Positions 38,711 through 48,079 are shown, counted from the stretch's first letter. The stretch is DNA of 64,000 nucleotides from JAJPKK01 sp963787675 (GCA_963787675.1 CAWBDV010000003.1:1612001-1676000); one strand, 5' to 3'. Program-made: numbers and translations. The notes: generated from the letters alone by a model not told the origin.

Positions 38711-39538
38711 TTAGGCTGCCATGTGGATGGGCAGCGGTTGGAAGTAGGCGCGATCGGGTGTCGTTCCGTCAAGGCTCGAATGTGGTCTTTGGGTATTATA
38801 AAAATTGAGATAGCGGCCGAGCGATGTGCGCGCCTCACCGACGCTGTCGTAGGCCCTCAGATATACCTCCTCGTATTTGACGCTGCGCCACAGCCGCTCG
38901 ACGAACACGTTGTCCCGCCAAGCCCCTTTTCCGTCCATGCTGATCGCAATGCCGTTGGCGGTTAGCACGCTGGTGAAGGCCGCCCCGGTGAACTGCGAAC
39001 CTTGGTCGGTATTGAAGACTTCCGGCTTGCCGTGCTTCACCAAGGCGTCCTGCAGCGTCTCGACGCAGAATGCCGCTTCCAGTGTGATCGACACCCGCCA
39101 CGACAGCACGCGGCGGCTCGCCCAGTCGAGCACGACGGCGAGATAGACGAAGCCGCGGGCCATCGGGATATATGTGATGTCCATCGCCCAAACCTGGTTC
39201 GGGTGCGTGATCTCCTTCCCGCGCAGCAGATACGGATAGATCTTGTGCCCAGGCTCCGGCCTCGTCGTGCGCGGACGGCGATACAGCGCCTCTATCCCCA
39301 TCCGCCGCATCAGCGTCTTCACGTGACGGCGGCCGATCTGGCTCCCCTCGGCAGCCAAAAGGCCTCTCAACATCCGCGCCCCTGCGAAGGGGAACTCCAG
39401 ATGCAGCCGATCGAGACGACGCATGATCGCGAGGTCGGCTTGCGGAACCGGACGTGGACGGTAGTAGACGCTGCTGCGGCTCACATTCAGCACTTCGGCC
39501 TGTCGCGTGATCGAAAGAGCGTGCTCACGGTCGATCAT
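38711..39538 (-). CDS. IS3-family transposase OrfB (copy 2)
   Basis: 275 residues, identical to the product of 17861-18688, with the same DDE residues (MDITYI, NTDQGSQF, VERLWRS). Intact. Confidence 0.95.
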   Translation of the reverse strand: MIDREHALSITRQAEVLNVSRSSVYYRPRPVPQADLAIMRRLDRLHLEFPFAGARMLRGLLAAEGSQIGRRHVKTLMRRMGIEALYRRPRTTRPEPGHKIYPYLLRGKEITHPNQVWAMDITYIPMARGFVYLAVVLDWASRRVLSWRVSITLEAAFCVETLQDALVKHGKPEVFNTDQGSQFTGAAFTSVLTANGIAISMDGKGAWRDNVFVERLWRSVKYEEVYLRAYDSVGEARTSLGRYLNFYNTQRPHSSLDGTTPDRAYFQPLPIHMAA

Positions 39539-39846
39539 CGTTTTGCGCTCAGTAGGCCGGCTTTGCTGAGCGCGCCCTCTAAAAAATCATTTTCCAGCGT
39601 CAGTTCTCCGATCTTCGCATGAAGCGACTTCACGTCGACCGTAGGCGGCATCGGCTTCCCACCGCTACCGGCCCCGAAAACATCGGCAGCTCCTTCCTGA
39701 AGCAGCGCCTTCCACGCCGTGATCTGGTTCGGGTGGACATCGAATTGTTCCGCAAGCTGGCCAAGCGTCAACTCGCCCTTGATCGCGGCAAGCGCCACCT
39801 GGGCCTTGAAGGCCGGCGTGTGATTCCGGCGGGCTCGTCTGGTCAT
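39535..39846 (-). CDS. IS3-family transposase OrfA (copy 2)
   Basis: 103 residues, identical to the product of 17553-17864, with a helix-turn-helix and leucine-rich C-terminal helix. Overlaps orfB by four bases. Confidence 0.95.
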   Translation of the reverse strand: MTRRARRNHTPAFKAQVALAAIKGELTLGQLAEQFDVHPNQITAWKALLQEGAADVFGAGSGGKPMPPTVDVKSLHAKIGELTLENDFLEGALSKAGLLSAKR

Positions 39847-41568
39847 CGTCTCTCCTGATTCGCAGGCACAGCGTGCCTGCTGTCAGGCAGAAACTCCACT
39901 TATCGTCCTGTCCAGATTTTCGAGACCGGCTCTGCCTTTGACTTGAGGGCGAGTCCGTTCTGTAGCGCCAGCACCGCCCGCGAGGCGCGACGCATGATCT
40001 CCTGCAACAAGGCGACGTCGCGCTCGATCTGGTGCAACGGGCTCTCAATGATTAGCGCGTCGTGCACGGTGCCGAGCAGCCGCAGTCCATATTTGTTAGC
40101 CCAGACTGCGGCCGTGCGCATAATTTCGGCGGCGGTCGACTGCACTGGCCAGTTTGTGATCGTCCGCTCCGAGCACGCATTATCGAGCCAAAACGTCCAG
40201 CCGAGCGGCGTGCACATCTGCCCGCGCGTCAGGGCGTTCGCCAACCAAGCATCATTCCAGGCCCAATATGTCGCATACACGCGCCGATGTTGCGCTAGGA
40301 TCTCTGCCGCTTCGATCGTTGAGCACCCCAGCCGGCCCGCCAGAGTCAGCGCCGTCATGCCGTATTGCCCAGCCAACAGAACGATCTTGAAGTTGTCCCG
40401 AACGTCGCCGTGGGTTTCGCTTGTGGCGCCGGGCGGCGCGTAGCCGAACGCGATCGCTGTACTCAAATATGGATCGGAATCATAGGCGGCCAACATGGCC
40501 CGGTCGCCGGCCAACGCGGCGCCGACGAAAAATTCCATCGCCGACCAATCGCAGTAACAGATCGCCATGCCGGGCTCGGGCTTAAGTAACGATCTCACCC
40601 AGCAGCTCGGGCCGAACAGATATTGTGATGCCTTCGGCTGCGTGCGGCCGGTCTTGCTGGAGAACGGCCACAATACCGTTCTGGCACGGCCGTCGGCACC
40701 AACCTGCAGTTTGATAGTCCGTAGTTTTGATTGAGTCACCCGAAGCTCGTGCAGCGGAGCGATCTCCGGTTGCGCTTTGGCCATTTCGCGGAACGTGCTT
40801 TCCCGCAGATCAAGCCGGCCGGTTTCGGTGCGCGGCCATGGAATGCCGCGGCGCGCCAAATAACGCTCGAACTTCTCGTGCTTGAAGACGCGGCCGTCGT
40901 ATACATCGAAGGCGGCATCGACCGCTGGAATCAGGCTCTTGCGAATATGATCCCAAGTCGCCTGATCCCGCAGCTTACTAAATACCTCCATGTCGATCGG
41001 GAGTCCGCGATACTCCTCGAGCGCGGATACCTTGACGAACTCCGATCGCCATAGTGCCCGCGGTAGGTCGATCGCCGGCGCCGTATGGCGGAACAGGGCG
41101 GCCGTTTCGGTGCAGTCCGCCATGCAATAATCCAACACGCCGACGCGCTCAGTGTCGGTGTACGGCGGTCCATGCAGCACGATATCTCGCCAGTAATCTT
41201 TCTCTGCCTTCTCCATCCCTGGCAGGCCATAGCGGCGCAACGCGTCCAGCAGCCCGCGGCGATCGTCCTTGGCGGCGCGGCCGTTGACGAAGAGCCGATA
41301 TTCCGGCGACAAATCCAGCAGGGTCACTGGCAACGGCCAGCCCAACGCCAACATACTGCCGATCTCTGCGGTGCCGGCGAACACTACGACCAGCGACTTG
41401 TCGTCAGTACGGAACGGCGGAACGCTGGTCAGTTCGTCCCGCCATTTTCGGAAAGTGCGGCCTGATAGCAACTCGACGCCGCAGAAGCAAACGACATCAT
41501 AGGTATTGCCGCGGTCGCAGATAAATTCGCTGTCAATAACCCAAATCTCCTCGAATGCAGCGAACGTA

Positions 41569-42273
41569 TCAGTCGCCATCGCGGGCGGACCACTTCCTGA
41601 AGAGCGGATGATCGACGCTGTCGATCAGCCGCCCGCGGTCAGTGAAAGCGAGCCGCACCAATTTTGGCCACTTCATGTCGGGAAATACTGGTTCCGGGAA
41701 GCGACCGGGCGGAGCCTCGAACACCCTATAACGCCCGTTCACTCGATCTGAGATCACCCTCACCCAGACCTGCTGCGCACGCGCAAGCGCAACTTCTTTG
41801 GTCCGGGTCCACTCGTTTATCGAGCCATCAATGTCGCCTTGACGAACTGGGACGATCTTGTGTCCGCCCTCAGCCGTCAGGGTGAAGAAGAGTTTGAAAG
41901 GCAATGCATCAATGCCGATCGATGCCAGCTCCGCGATCATCTCCGGCACAACGGCGTGGTACTCGACCTCCATCCCGACAGCATGGTCGACAAGGTTGAT
42001 CATGATGGTTTCCAAGTGACTACGAAAAAATTCGCGCTTCGGAAACCGGTCGCTGACACCTACCGAGACAATTCCAGACGGCGGGCTGCCGCTGCTGGCC
42101 AGATCAATCCTGAGCATGCGCAACATCCGCTCATCTTCATCGAGATGCTCGGGGCTCGGGCTGGGTGAGTCCGCAACGGCATGGATACCGTTGCCGGTGT
42201 CGATTTCAAAGCCTTCGATGTCTCGGTCGTCGCGATCATTTTGGACTGGTCGCTTCTTTGGCTCCTCGCTCAT
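41569..42273 (-). CDS. Hypothetical protein of the integrative module
   Basis: 234 residues from ATG 42273, which follows AGGAGGAGCC. Its end overlaps the polymerase start by 11 bp, so the two are likely co-translated. The N-terminus is charged and disordered (SEEPKKRPVQNDRDDRDIEG); the rest is a mixed alpha/beta domain with SHLETIMINLVDHAVGMEVE and IGIDALPFKLFFTLTAEGGH. No family recognised. The link to a DNA polymerase suggests a replication or DNA-processing role, by inference only. Confidence 0.6.
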   Translation of the reverse strand: MSEEPKKRPVQNDRDDRDIEGFEIDTGNGIHAVADSPSPSPEHLDEDERMLRMLRIDLASSGSPPSGIVSVGVSDRFPKREFFRSHLETIMINLVDHAVGMEVEYHAVVPEMIAELASIGIDALPFKLFFTLTAEGGHKIVPVRQGDIDGSINEWTRTKEVALARAQQVWVRVISDRVNGRYRVFEAPPGRFPEPVFPDMKWPKLVRLAFTDRGRLIDSVDHPLFRKWSARDGD

Positions 42274-42311
42274 GATTCGGCTCCTCCTGCTTACTAGGGT
42301 TCGTAACTCGC

Positions 42312-42722
42312 TCATTCGGGACGATCTTGATGATGATCGGCCAGCGGCCTCGCGACATGGCGGCGAGGCCGGCCGACAGTCTTCCGAGGCGCCGTCAGAG
42401 CAGCGGCCTCGCGCTCGCGGACCCAGCGGGCTTCTGCCTCAGGACTGATGAGGCGCCGGCCGTGGACCACCATCATCGCCGGCCCGGTGCCGGCGGCCAA
42501 CATGTCGTAGAATGTCGATCGACCGATTCCCCACCGCCGGCAGAACGCGATGATTGATCGATCGTTGATCTGCTTAAGGTTCTCGCGCAGCAGTCGTTCG
42601 ATGGCGCCGTTTACCCACGTGTGGAAGCAGTCATCGATCCGCTGGGAAATTTCTTCGCCGATCGCTGTCTTCAAATTCTCGATCGACGCTGCGGGCAGTT
42701 TTGGATTGGCGCGTGCGTTCAT
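42312..42722 (-). CDS. HTH-containing hypothetical protein
   Basis: 136 residues. The middle holds a probable helix-turn-helix of the excisionase/AlpA kind (AFCRRWGIGRSTFYDMLAAG, then MMVVHGRRLISPEAEARWVR). The N-terminal helix pair (IGEEISQRIDDCFHTWVNGA) may dimerise; the end is basic. It lies just downstream of the direct repeats at 42766-42845, so these may be its operator. Confidence 0.6.
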   Translation of the reverse strand: MNARANPKLPAASIENLKTAIGEEISQRIDDCFHTWVNGAIERLLRENLKQINDRSIIAFCRRWGIGRSTFYDMLAAGTGPAMMVVHGRRLISPEAEARWVREREAAALTAPRKTVGRPRRHVARPLADHHQDRPE

Positions 42723-42765
42723 GCAATTCTAATTGCGCCGCGCCGCGCAAACCACAATCAGTCGC

Positions 42766-42845
42766 TTGCAATGGAAGCCCGGTTAAACTTAAGATTTTTG
42801 CAATGGAAGCCTGGTCAAATTCACTTTTTTGCAAAGGAAGTCTTT
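42766..42845. repeat. Iteron-like direct repeats, three units
   Basis: TTGCAATGGAAGCCCGGT at 42766, TTGCAATGGAAGCCTGGT at 42798 and a shorter TTGCAAAGGAAGTC at 42829 have a regular 31-32 bp spacing. They fill the gap upstream of the HTH gene; the third overlaps the end of the coiled-coil gene. Confidence 0.75.
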
Positions 42846-43333
42846 TGCTGCTCAGCCGCGACCGCGCGGATCGCAGGCCGGATGACGTGCTGTTTGAGCG
42901 TCACCGCATTCGGCAGCTTCAACGGTCGCGGGAAAAACTCGTGAATCCATTCGCGGGTGAGGGTGAGTAGGTTTGCGTCCTCGGCTTTGCGCACGGGAAT
43001 GCCACACTCGCGCAGATGCGCGATCAGCTTCATGCGCATCAGGTCAAAGATCGCCTCGCGGTCGCGGCCATGGCGCCCGCCGGTGGAACGTGGCGTGTGC
43101 GCTCGTTGCCATAGCTCGCCGAGTTCCTGCAAATACGCGGACGGCTTCATTGGCGTGGTCTCGGCCACGGTTATCGTCTTGGGGGGAAGCCGCGCTTCGA
43201 TATCAGCTATTTGCTGCTGTAACTCGGCAACTTCTCGCACATGGCGCTGCTTCAATTCCGCAAGCTCGCGCTCAAGCGCCGCGATCCGAGCCACTGGGCT
43301 GGGCCTGCGCTGGCCGGGTTTGCGCGGCGGCAT
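42821..43333 (-). CDS. Coiled-coil hypothetical protein next to integrase
   Basis: 170 residues from ATG 43333, 4 bp after the integrase stop. It starts with a basic MPPRKPGQRRPSP, then a strong coiled coil (ARIAALERELAELKQRHVRE, VAELQQQIADIEARLPPK), then a globular C-terminal domain (GRDREAIFDLMRMKLIAHLR, LLTLTREWIHEFFPRPLKLP). This design resembles proteins that pair with recombinases or bind DNA, but I know no family. Co-transcribed with the integrase. Confidence 0.6.
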   Translation of the reverse strand: MPPRKPGQRRPSPVARIAALERELAELKQRHVREVAELQQQIADIEARLPPKTITVAETTPMKPSAYLQELGELWQRAHTPRSTGGRHGRDREAIFDLMRMKLIAHLRECGIPVRKAEDANLLTLTREWIHEFFPRPLKLPNAVTLKQHVIRPAIRAVAAEQQKTSFAKK

Positions 43334-43337
43334 ATAA

Positions 43338-44567
43338 TCAGCGCGGCCGTGCCGGCAGCGGCACCACGTTGCCGGCATCATCGGCGGGCGCGTCGAGGTC
43401 GAGCAGGCCGGCCCGCAGCACCGCATCGCCGTAATTGCTGATGAGGTGCGAATAGTTCCGCTCAATCTGAATGACGGACGTGTCGGTCGCGTCGGCAAGT
43501 AGCCTAATCGGCGTGTTTCTCAACAGCGCGCTCGTAATGTACGAGTGCCGCATGCTGTAGGCCGTCACGATGCCGGGATCGAGCCCCGCGGCCTTGACCG
43601 CGGCCTGAAACGGCAGGTAATGCGCCCCCGTGGCCCAGCGGCCTTTGCCGCCCGGCTGCGCGAGCAATGGCGCGTCGGGTGGTTGATCCTTGGCGATGGC
43701 CCGGAGTCGCGTCACGAGCCCCACCGGCAGCGGCACGGGCTTGTGGATAATTGCGCGCTTGCCGCGGCTGCCCTTGCGACTGCTCGGCATCATCACCCGA
43801 TCGGTCTGCACGTCGGCGCAATTGAGCCGCGCGATCTGTGACGGCCTGCAGCCGGTGACGGCAAGAACTTCGCACCATAAACCAAATGCGTGCTCGATGG
43901 CGTAGGCCTCGCGCACCACCGCGCGAATTTGGTCCGCCGTCAGCACGACGTTTCTCGCCCGGCGCGAACCGGGCAGCACCGGCCAGCCGACTGTCCAGCT
44001 GTCGCGTATCCGCGGATCGAGCCGCCGCTGATTATTGAGGGCGGCGAGCAAGCAGGCGCGCAAGCGATTGACGGTGCCGGCCGCGATCTTGCCCTCGGCA
44101 ATGAGATCATCGCGCCACGCCCGAAATTCCTTGGCGCTGATGGCGTTCACCGTCTTGCCGATCAGGTGGCCCGGTGTGCGCGACCTCAACCATGTCGCAT
44201 TTTTGCGAGCGCCACCGCGGGCGATCAGATCGGCTTCATAGCCGGTGATGGCCTGAGCGAGCGTGACCGGCTTGTCGGGATTGTCGATGTCGGCTTCATC
44301 GGCGCCATACACATCGAGCCGACAGCGCGACACCGCCTGATCGAATGACAGGACGCGGATGCCATCGGCATCCTGGTAGTCGTCGGCTAGCGCGATGCGC
44401 CTGAGTTCGCCCCGATAGAGCCGGGACCATGTGCCATCGATTTTGTTGCGCCGGTAGGCCAGCCGCAGGCCGTTGCCAATGCGAGCGTGGTATGCTTTCC
44501 CGCGGATAGGCAGCCGCAAACGGGCGGATCGGGTTTCGAGGTGATGAGAGCGGATCGAGCGGGCCAT
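43338..44567 (-). CDS. Tyrosine recombinase (phage/ICE integrase)
   Basis: 409 residues. The N-terminal SAM-like core-binding domain ends near SRRARNVVLTADQ. The catalytic domain shows EVLAVTGCRPSQIARLNCAD (first Arg), TAYSMRHSYITSALL (Arg-His box, with Tyr in place of the first His) and SVIQIERNYSHLI (nucleophile Tyr). It integrates and excises the module by site-specific recombination. It lies at the right edge of the module, beside the core gene at 44868, which is the usual place next to the attachment site. Undamaged. Confidence 0.9.
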   Translation of the reverse strand: MARSIRSHHLETRSARLRLPIRGKAYHARIGNGLRLAYRRNKIDGTWSRLYRGELRRIALADDYQDADGIRVLSFDQAVSRCRLDVYGADEADIDNPDKPVTLAQAITGYEADLIARGGARKNATWLRSRTPGHLIGKTVNAISAKEFRAWRDDLIAEGKIAAGTVNRLRACLLAALNNQRRLDPRIRDSWTVGWPVLPGSRRARNVVLTADQIRAVVREAYAIEHAFGLWCEVLAVTGCRPSQIARLNCADVQTDRVMMPSSRKGSRGKRAIIHKPVPLPVGLVTRLRAIAKDQPPDAPLLAQPGGKGRWATGAHYLPFQAAVKAAGLDPGIVTAYSMRHSYITSALLRNTPIRLLADATDTSVIQIERNYSHLISNYGDAVLRAGLLDLDAPADDAGNVVPLPARPR

Positions 44568-44867
44568 GATTTGTTTTGTCCCAAATTTGTCTTGGCGACG
44601 TGCACAGACACGTGCAAATGCCCACGCACAGATATTTGGACAAATCCAGCAATTTCAAGCCATTGGCCCGACAGAAACGGACACATGCGGACGCCAACGG
44701 GCAGTCCCGATCCCGTTCTCAGGGAAAAATCGGGGTACCGGATTTGCGAAATGGGGGTCAATTTTCGCTGTTTTCACAAACTCGTTTCGCTGAAGCCGCG
44801 CTCCGCGGGGACCACGGTAAGCCTTGAGTCCCCGCAATTCGCTCATGGCTCCGGACTGAACTCTCCT
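44568..44867. other. Junction region, likely holding the attachment site
   Basis: No gene. Upstream of the integrase are a near-repeat CGTGCA-6 bp-CGTGCA (about 44600-44617) and an inverted pair CCAAATTTGTC/GGACAAATC. No tRNA could be recognised. The exact att core needs the other end of the module for comparison. Confidence 0.35.
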
Positions 44868-47195
44868 TCAGCCGGCGGCGCCGCGCGCCGCCCTGATGGC
44901 GCGCCAGATCACCTCCGGTGTCGCCGGCATCTCGACGTGACGGATGCCGAATTCCGAGAGCGCGTCGACGAGCGCATTGGCGATCGCCGGCATCGCGCCG
45001 ACCGTCCCCGCTTCGCCGGCGCCCTTCACGCCGAGCGGATTGGTCTTGGTCGGCACGGGGTTGCTCTTCACCGCGACCGCGGTGAGGTCGCCCGCGCGCG
45101 GCATCGCGTAGTCCATGAACGAGCCGGTGAGGAGTTCGCCGCTGTCGGCATCGAAGCGGATGTCCTCGCGCAGGATCTGGCCCGCGCCCTGGGCGACGCC
45201 GCCGACGATCTGGCCATGGAGCAACAGCGGGTTGAGCACGGTGCCGACATCGTCGACGACGCTGTAGCGCTGGAGTGCGACCTCGCCCGTGTCGGGGTCG
45301 ATCTCAAGCTCGCAGACATGGGCGCCGTTCGGAAAGTTCTCGACCTCGGCGCGGTAGACCGCGGTCGCGACGAGCCCAAGCTCGAGATCACGCGGCACCG
45401 CGGCCGGATTGACGGCGAGCTTCGCCACCTCCTTCATGGTGAGCGTCTCGTTGGTCGCCGGACTTGAGAACACGCCGGCGTCGAAGTTCACCGGCGATCC
45501 GTTGGCCTTGAGCACGTGGGCCGCAATCCTGCGCGCCTTCTCGATCACCTTCTTTGCCGCGGCGTCGACGGCGGAGCCGCCGAGCGTCGCCGACCGCGAG
45601 CCGCCGGTCCCCTCCCCCATGAACACCTGGTCGGTGTCGCCCTGCAGGTACTGGATGTCGGCGGGATCAAGCCCGAGCCGATCGCACACGATCTGCTTGA
45701 ACACGGTCTCGTGGCCCTGGCCCTGGTTGATGGCGCCGGTCAGCAGCGTCACCGTGCCCGAGCGATCGAACCTGATCTCCGCGCCCTCGTAGCTCGGCGC
45801 CCCGGCACGCTCGATGGTGTTCGACATGCCAAGCCCGCGCAGCTTGCCGCGCGCCCGCAATTCCTCGCGCCGCGCCGCAAAGCCATCGACGTCGGCGAGC
45901 CGCAGCACCATGTCGAGGTTCTTGGCGAACTCGCCGCTGTCATAGGTGAAGGTGAGGCCGGTCTTGAACGGCATCGCCTCAGGCGGGATCGCGTTGCGCC
46001 GCCGCAGCTCCGCCGGCTCGATGCCGATCTGGTCGGCGGCGAGATCGACCATGCGCTCGATGACGTAGGCCGCCTCGGGCCGGCCGTTGCCGCGATAGGG
46101 CCGCACCGGATTGGTGTTGGTGAACACCGCGGTGACGTCGACATGAATCGCGGGCGTGCGATAGACGCCTGCGAGCGAGCCGAGGTTGCCGAGAAACGCC
46201 GGCGTCGCGGTCTGCAGATAGGCGCCCAGCGCGGCGACGCTCTTCACCCGCAGTGCGAGGAAGGTGCCGTCGGCATCGAGCGCCAGCTCCGCATCGGTGA
46301 CATTGTCGCGCGCCTGGGCGTCGGAGAGGAACGCCTCCGAGCGCGTGCTCATCCACTTCACCGGCCGGCCGAGGAGCTTCGACGCGAGCAGCACCAGCGC
46401 CACCTCGTTGTAGACGGCGGACTTCATGCCGAACGCGCCGCCGATGTCGGGCGCGATGACGCGGATCTTTGCCTCCGGCACCTTGAGCACGCCGGAGAGC
46501 TCGGTGCGGAACGGGTGCGCGCGCTGCAGTGTCGTGTAGACAGTGTAGCGGCCGTCCGCCGGATTGTAATCGCCGATGCTGCCGCGCGGCTCCATCGACG
46601 CGGTGGTGACGCGATTGATGACGAAGTGCTGGCGCACCACGTGGGCGGCGCGGGCGAAGGCGGCGTCGGCCGCGGCCTTGTCGCCATCCACATGCACGAA
46701 TGAAATGTTGTTCGGGCAGTCGTCGAACACGAGCGGCGCGCCTGGCGCGACGGCGTCCGCGGTCGAGACGATCGCCGGCAGCGGCTCGTAGTCGACCTTG
46801 ATCAGCTCGGCCGCATCGGCCGCCTGGGCGGAGGTCTCCGCGACGACGAAAGCGACGCAATCACCGACCCATCGCGCCCGGTCCGACACGAGGCCCGGAT
46901 AGTGCGGCCGATACATCGGGCTGCCATCGCGACGCTTGAGACCGCCCGGCACCGGGAGGTCGCCCCAGCCTGACGCGCGCCAATCCTCCCCGGTCAGGAC
47001 CGCGACCACACCCGGCGCGGCGCGGGCGGCGGCCGTATCGATCGCGCGGATTTTGGCGTGGGCATAAGGCGAACGCAGCACATGGCCGAACGCCATGCGC
47101 GGCAGCACGATGTCATCCACATAGCGCCCACCGCCTCGCACCAAGCGCGGATCTTCGAACCGCGATACCGGCTGACCGATTCCAAACTTCTGCAC
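44868..47195 (-). CDS. Xanthine-dehydrogenase-family molybdopterin subunit (CoxL-like, form II type)
   Basis: 775 residues. The Moco-binding large subunit of a molybdenum hydroxylase/CO-dehydrogenase family enzyme: QPVSRFEDPRLVRGGGRYVD at the N-terminus, PDIGGAFGMKSAVYNEVALV (Moco contact), a PYRGNGRPEA active-site loop and GEGTGGSRSATLGGSAVDAA, then NPLGVKGAGEAGTVGAMPAI with the catalytic Glu. The loop resembles the form II AYRGAGR motif rather than the AYxCSFR of true CO dehydrogenases, so the substrate is probably another small carbonyl or heterocycle. Small (2Fe-2S) and medium (FAD) subunit genes are not adjacent in the window, which is unusual. Confidence 0.9.
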   Translation of the reverse strand: MQKFGIGQPVSRFEDPRLVRGGGRYVDDIVLPRMAFGHVLRSPYAHAKIRAIDTAAARAAPGVVAVLTGEDWRASGWGDLPVPGGLKRRDGSPMYRPHYPGLVSDRARWVGDCVAFVVAETSAQAADAAELIKVDYEPLPAIVSTADAVAPGAPLVFDDCPNNISFVHVDGDKAAADAAFARAAHVVRQHFVINRVTTASMEPRGSIGDYNPADGRYTVYTTLQRAHPFRTELSGVLKVPEAKIRVIAPDIGGAFGMKSAVYNEVALVLLASKLLGRPVKWMSTRSEAFLSDAQARDNVTDAELALDADGTFLALRVKSVAALGAYLQTATPAFLGNLGSLAGVYRTPAIHVDVTAVFTNTNPVRPYRGNGRPEAAYVIERMVDLAADQIGIEPAELRRRNAIPPEAMPFKTGLTFTYDSGEFAKNLDMVLRLADVDGFAARREELRARGKLRGLGMSNTIERAGAPSYEGAEIRFDRSGTVTLLTGAINQGQGHETVFKQIVCDRLGLDPADIQYLQGDTDQVFMGEGTGGSRSATLGGSAVDAAAKKVIEKARRIAAHVLKANGSPVNFDAGVFSSPATNETLTMKEVAKLAVNPAAVPRDLELGLVATAVYRAEVENFPNGAHVCELEIDPDTGEVALQRYSVVDDVGTVLNPLLLHGQIVGGVAQGAGQILREDIRFDADSGELLTGSFMDYAMPRAGDLTAVAVKSNPVPTKTNPLGVKGAGEAGTVGAMPAIANALVDALSEFGIRHVEMPATPEVIWRAIRAARGAAG

Positions 47196-47242
47196 TGCGC
47201 CGTCCCCTCGTTGAAGCCGGCGCGATGTTAGCTTCTGAGCGT

Positions 47243-47414
47243 TGGGTGGGCAAAGGCGCGTTCTTCACGCGCTGCCCAGGCGAGGAAATTATTTGGTTGG
47301 TAGGGTGCGCAAAGCGAAGCGTACGCACCGTTCGTGAATTGACCCACGGTGCGCACGGCGGAAGAATCGTCGTGCCGACACGGCGGCGCCGCGGCAGCCT
47401 TTGCGCACCCTACG
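47243..47414. repeat. Extragenic palindromic repeat, copy A
   Basis: GGTAGGGTGCGCAAAGCGAA begins at 47299 and its complement, TTTGCGCACCCTAC, ends near 47414, enclosing about 90 bp. A partial unit (GGGTGGGCAAAGGC) precedes it at about 47245. It can form a long hairpin. The same unit recurs at 52491 and 62423. Confidence 0.65.
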
Positions 47415-47444
47415 GATAAGTACGAATCCGTCTCGACCGGCGAG

Positions 47445-48020
47445 CTAATCCACTTTGCCGAGCAGGCGGCGCGCTTCTTCGAGGGAGGCGAGCGCGGCCC
47501 TCAGCCGTTCGAGATCGCCGGTGGCGAGGCTTTTGGCGGCCGAGGCTTGCGCAGGCGGCGGCGCGGGCTTCGCGGGCGCGGTTGCGCCGTTCATCGGCTT
47601 TGGCCGCGGCACCGCGGGTGATGCTGCGCGTTCAACCGGCGCGCCGTTGGTCTCAGCGCCGTTGGCCTCGGGCGCGGTCTGCGCCGGCTCGACATCGCCG
47701 TCGGGCTCAAGCTCGTCGTGCGGCGATCGCGGCGGCAGCGCCACTTCCCGCCCCTGCCCCACCGATTGCACCGCGCGCACGCCCTGCTCGCGCAGGATGC
47801 GTTGCACGCCGCGGATGGTGTAGCCGTCGCCGTAGAGAAGATGGCGGATGCCGCGCAGCAGGTCGACATCCTCGGGCCGATAGAAGCGCCGGCCGCCGCC
47901 CCGCTTCATCGGCTTGATGTGAGGGAAGCGCGTCTCCCAGAACCGCAGCACGTGCTGGGGCAGATTGAGCTCCTCTGCCACCTCGCTGATGGTCCGGTAC
48001 GCTTCGGGCGCCTTGTTCAA
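47445..48020 (-). CDS. MerR-family transcriptional regulator
   Basis: 191 residues. The N-terminal MerR winged helix (YRTISEVAEELNLPQHVLRF, WETRFPHIKPMKRGGGRRFY, RPEDVDLLRGIRHLLYGDGY) is followed by a Pro/Ala-rich linker and a short C-terminal helix (LERLRAALASLEEARRLLGK). No metal-binding Cys are present. It belongs to the MlrA/CarA-like group found next to ihfA in many alphaproteobacteria. The same-strand order fabH-ihfA-merR supports co-expression. Its targets are unknown. Confidence 0.9.
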   Translation of the reverse strand: MNKAPEAYRTISEVAEELNLPQHVLRFWETRFPHIKPMKRGGGRRFYRPEDVDLLRGIRHLLYGDGYTIRGVQRILREQGVRAVQSVGQGREVALPPRSPHDELEPDGDVEPAQTAPEANGAETNGAPVERAASPAVPRPKPMNGATAPAKPAPPPAQASAAKSLATGDLERLRAALASLEEARRLLGKVD

Positions 48021-48079
48021 AGCCGCCTCTTCATCCGCTGCGCGTGATCGCCCGAAACACCCGCGGCGTTCCGGACCGC

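Larger units (their letters stand above)
38650..39927 (-). mobile_element. IS3-family insertion sequence, copy 2 (inverted)
   Basis: Same 1278-bp unit as 17472-18749, in opposite orientation, with identical predicted OrfA and OrfB. It sits in the 3' part of the DNA polymerase gene. Flanking bases (AGAGCC on the gene's 5' side, GGCAACC on the 3' side) show no obvious target duplication. Confidence 0.92.
38529..41579 (-). pseudogene. Family-A (PolI-like) DNA polymerase interrupted by IS3
   Basis: The 5' part (41579-39928) encodes an exonuclease-like domain with VIDSEF (DxE, exo I) and YCMADCTETAALF (YxxxD, exo III), then the polymerase palm: YCDWSAMEFFVGAALAGD (motif A), RDNFKIVLLAGQYGM (motif B) and LGTVHDALII (motif C). 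After LALKSKAEP it enters IS3 (VSKIWTGR stop). The 3' part (38649-38529) resumes as ATIVRYPHRYSDRRGEFMWK and ends ATSLAG. Joining the bases either side of the element gives GAG CCG GCA ACC, with the frame intact. About 590 residues originally. Such enzymes copy phage or integrative-element DNA. It overlaps the upstream gene by 11 bp. Confidence 0.9.

Noticed and set aside
38551..38838. 95-aa ORF spanning the IS3 end and polymerase tail
   Set aside because: It is the wrong frame; the polymerase C-terminus (TIVRYPHRYSDRRG) is read in the neighbouring frame.
45516..46703. 395-aa plus-strand ORF (also 53531-54748, 56584-58167, 57941-59527)
   Set aside because: Antisense to well-identified genes (CoxL-like, hppA, TPR/M48, YjgN); low-complexity Arg/His/Asp-rich products.
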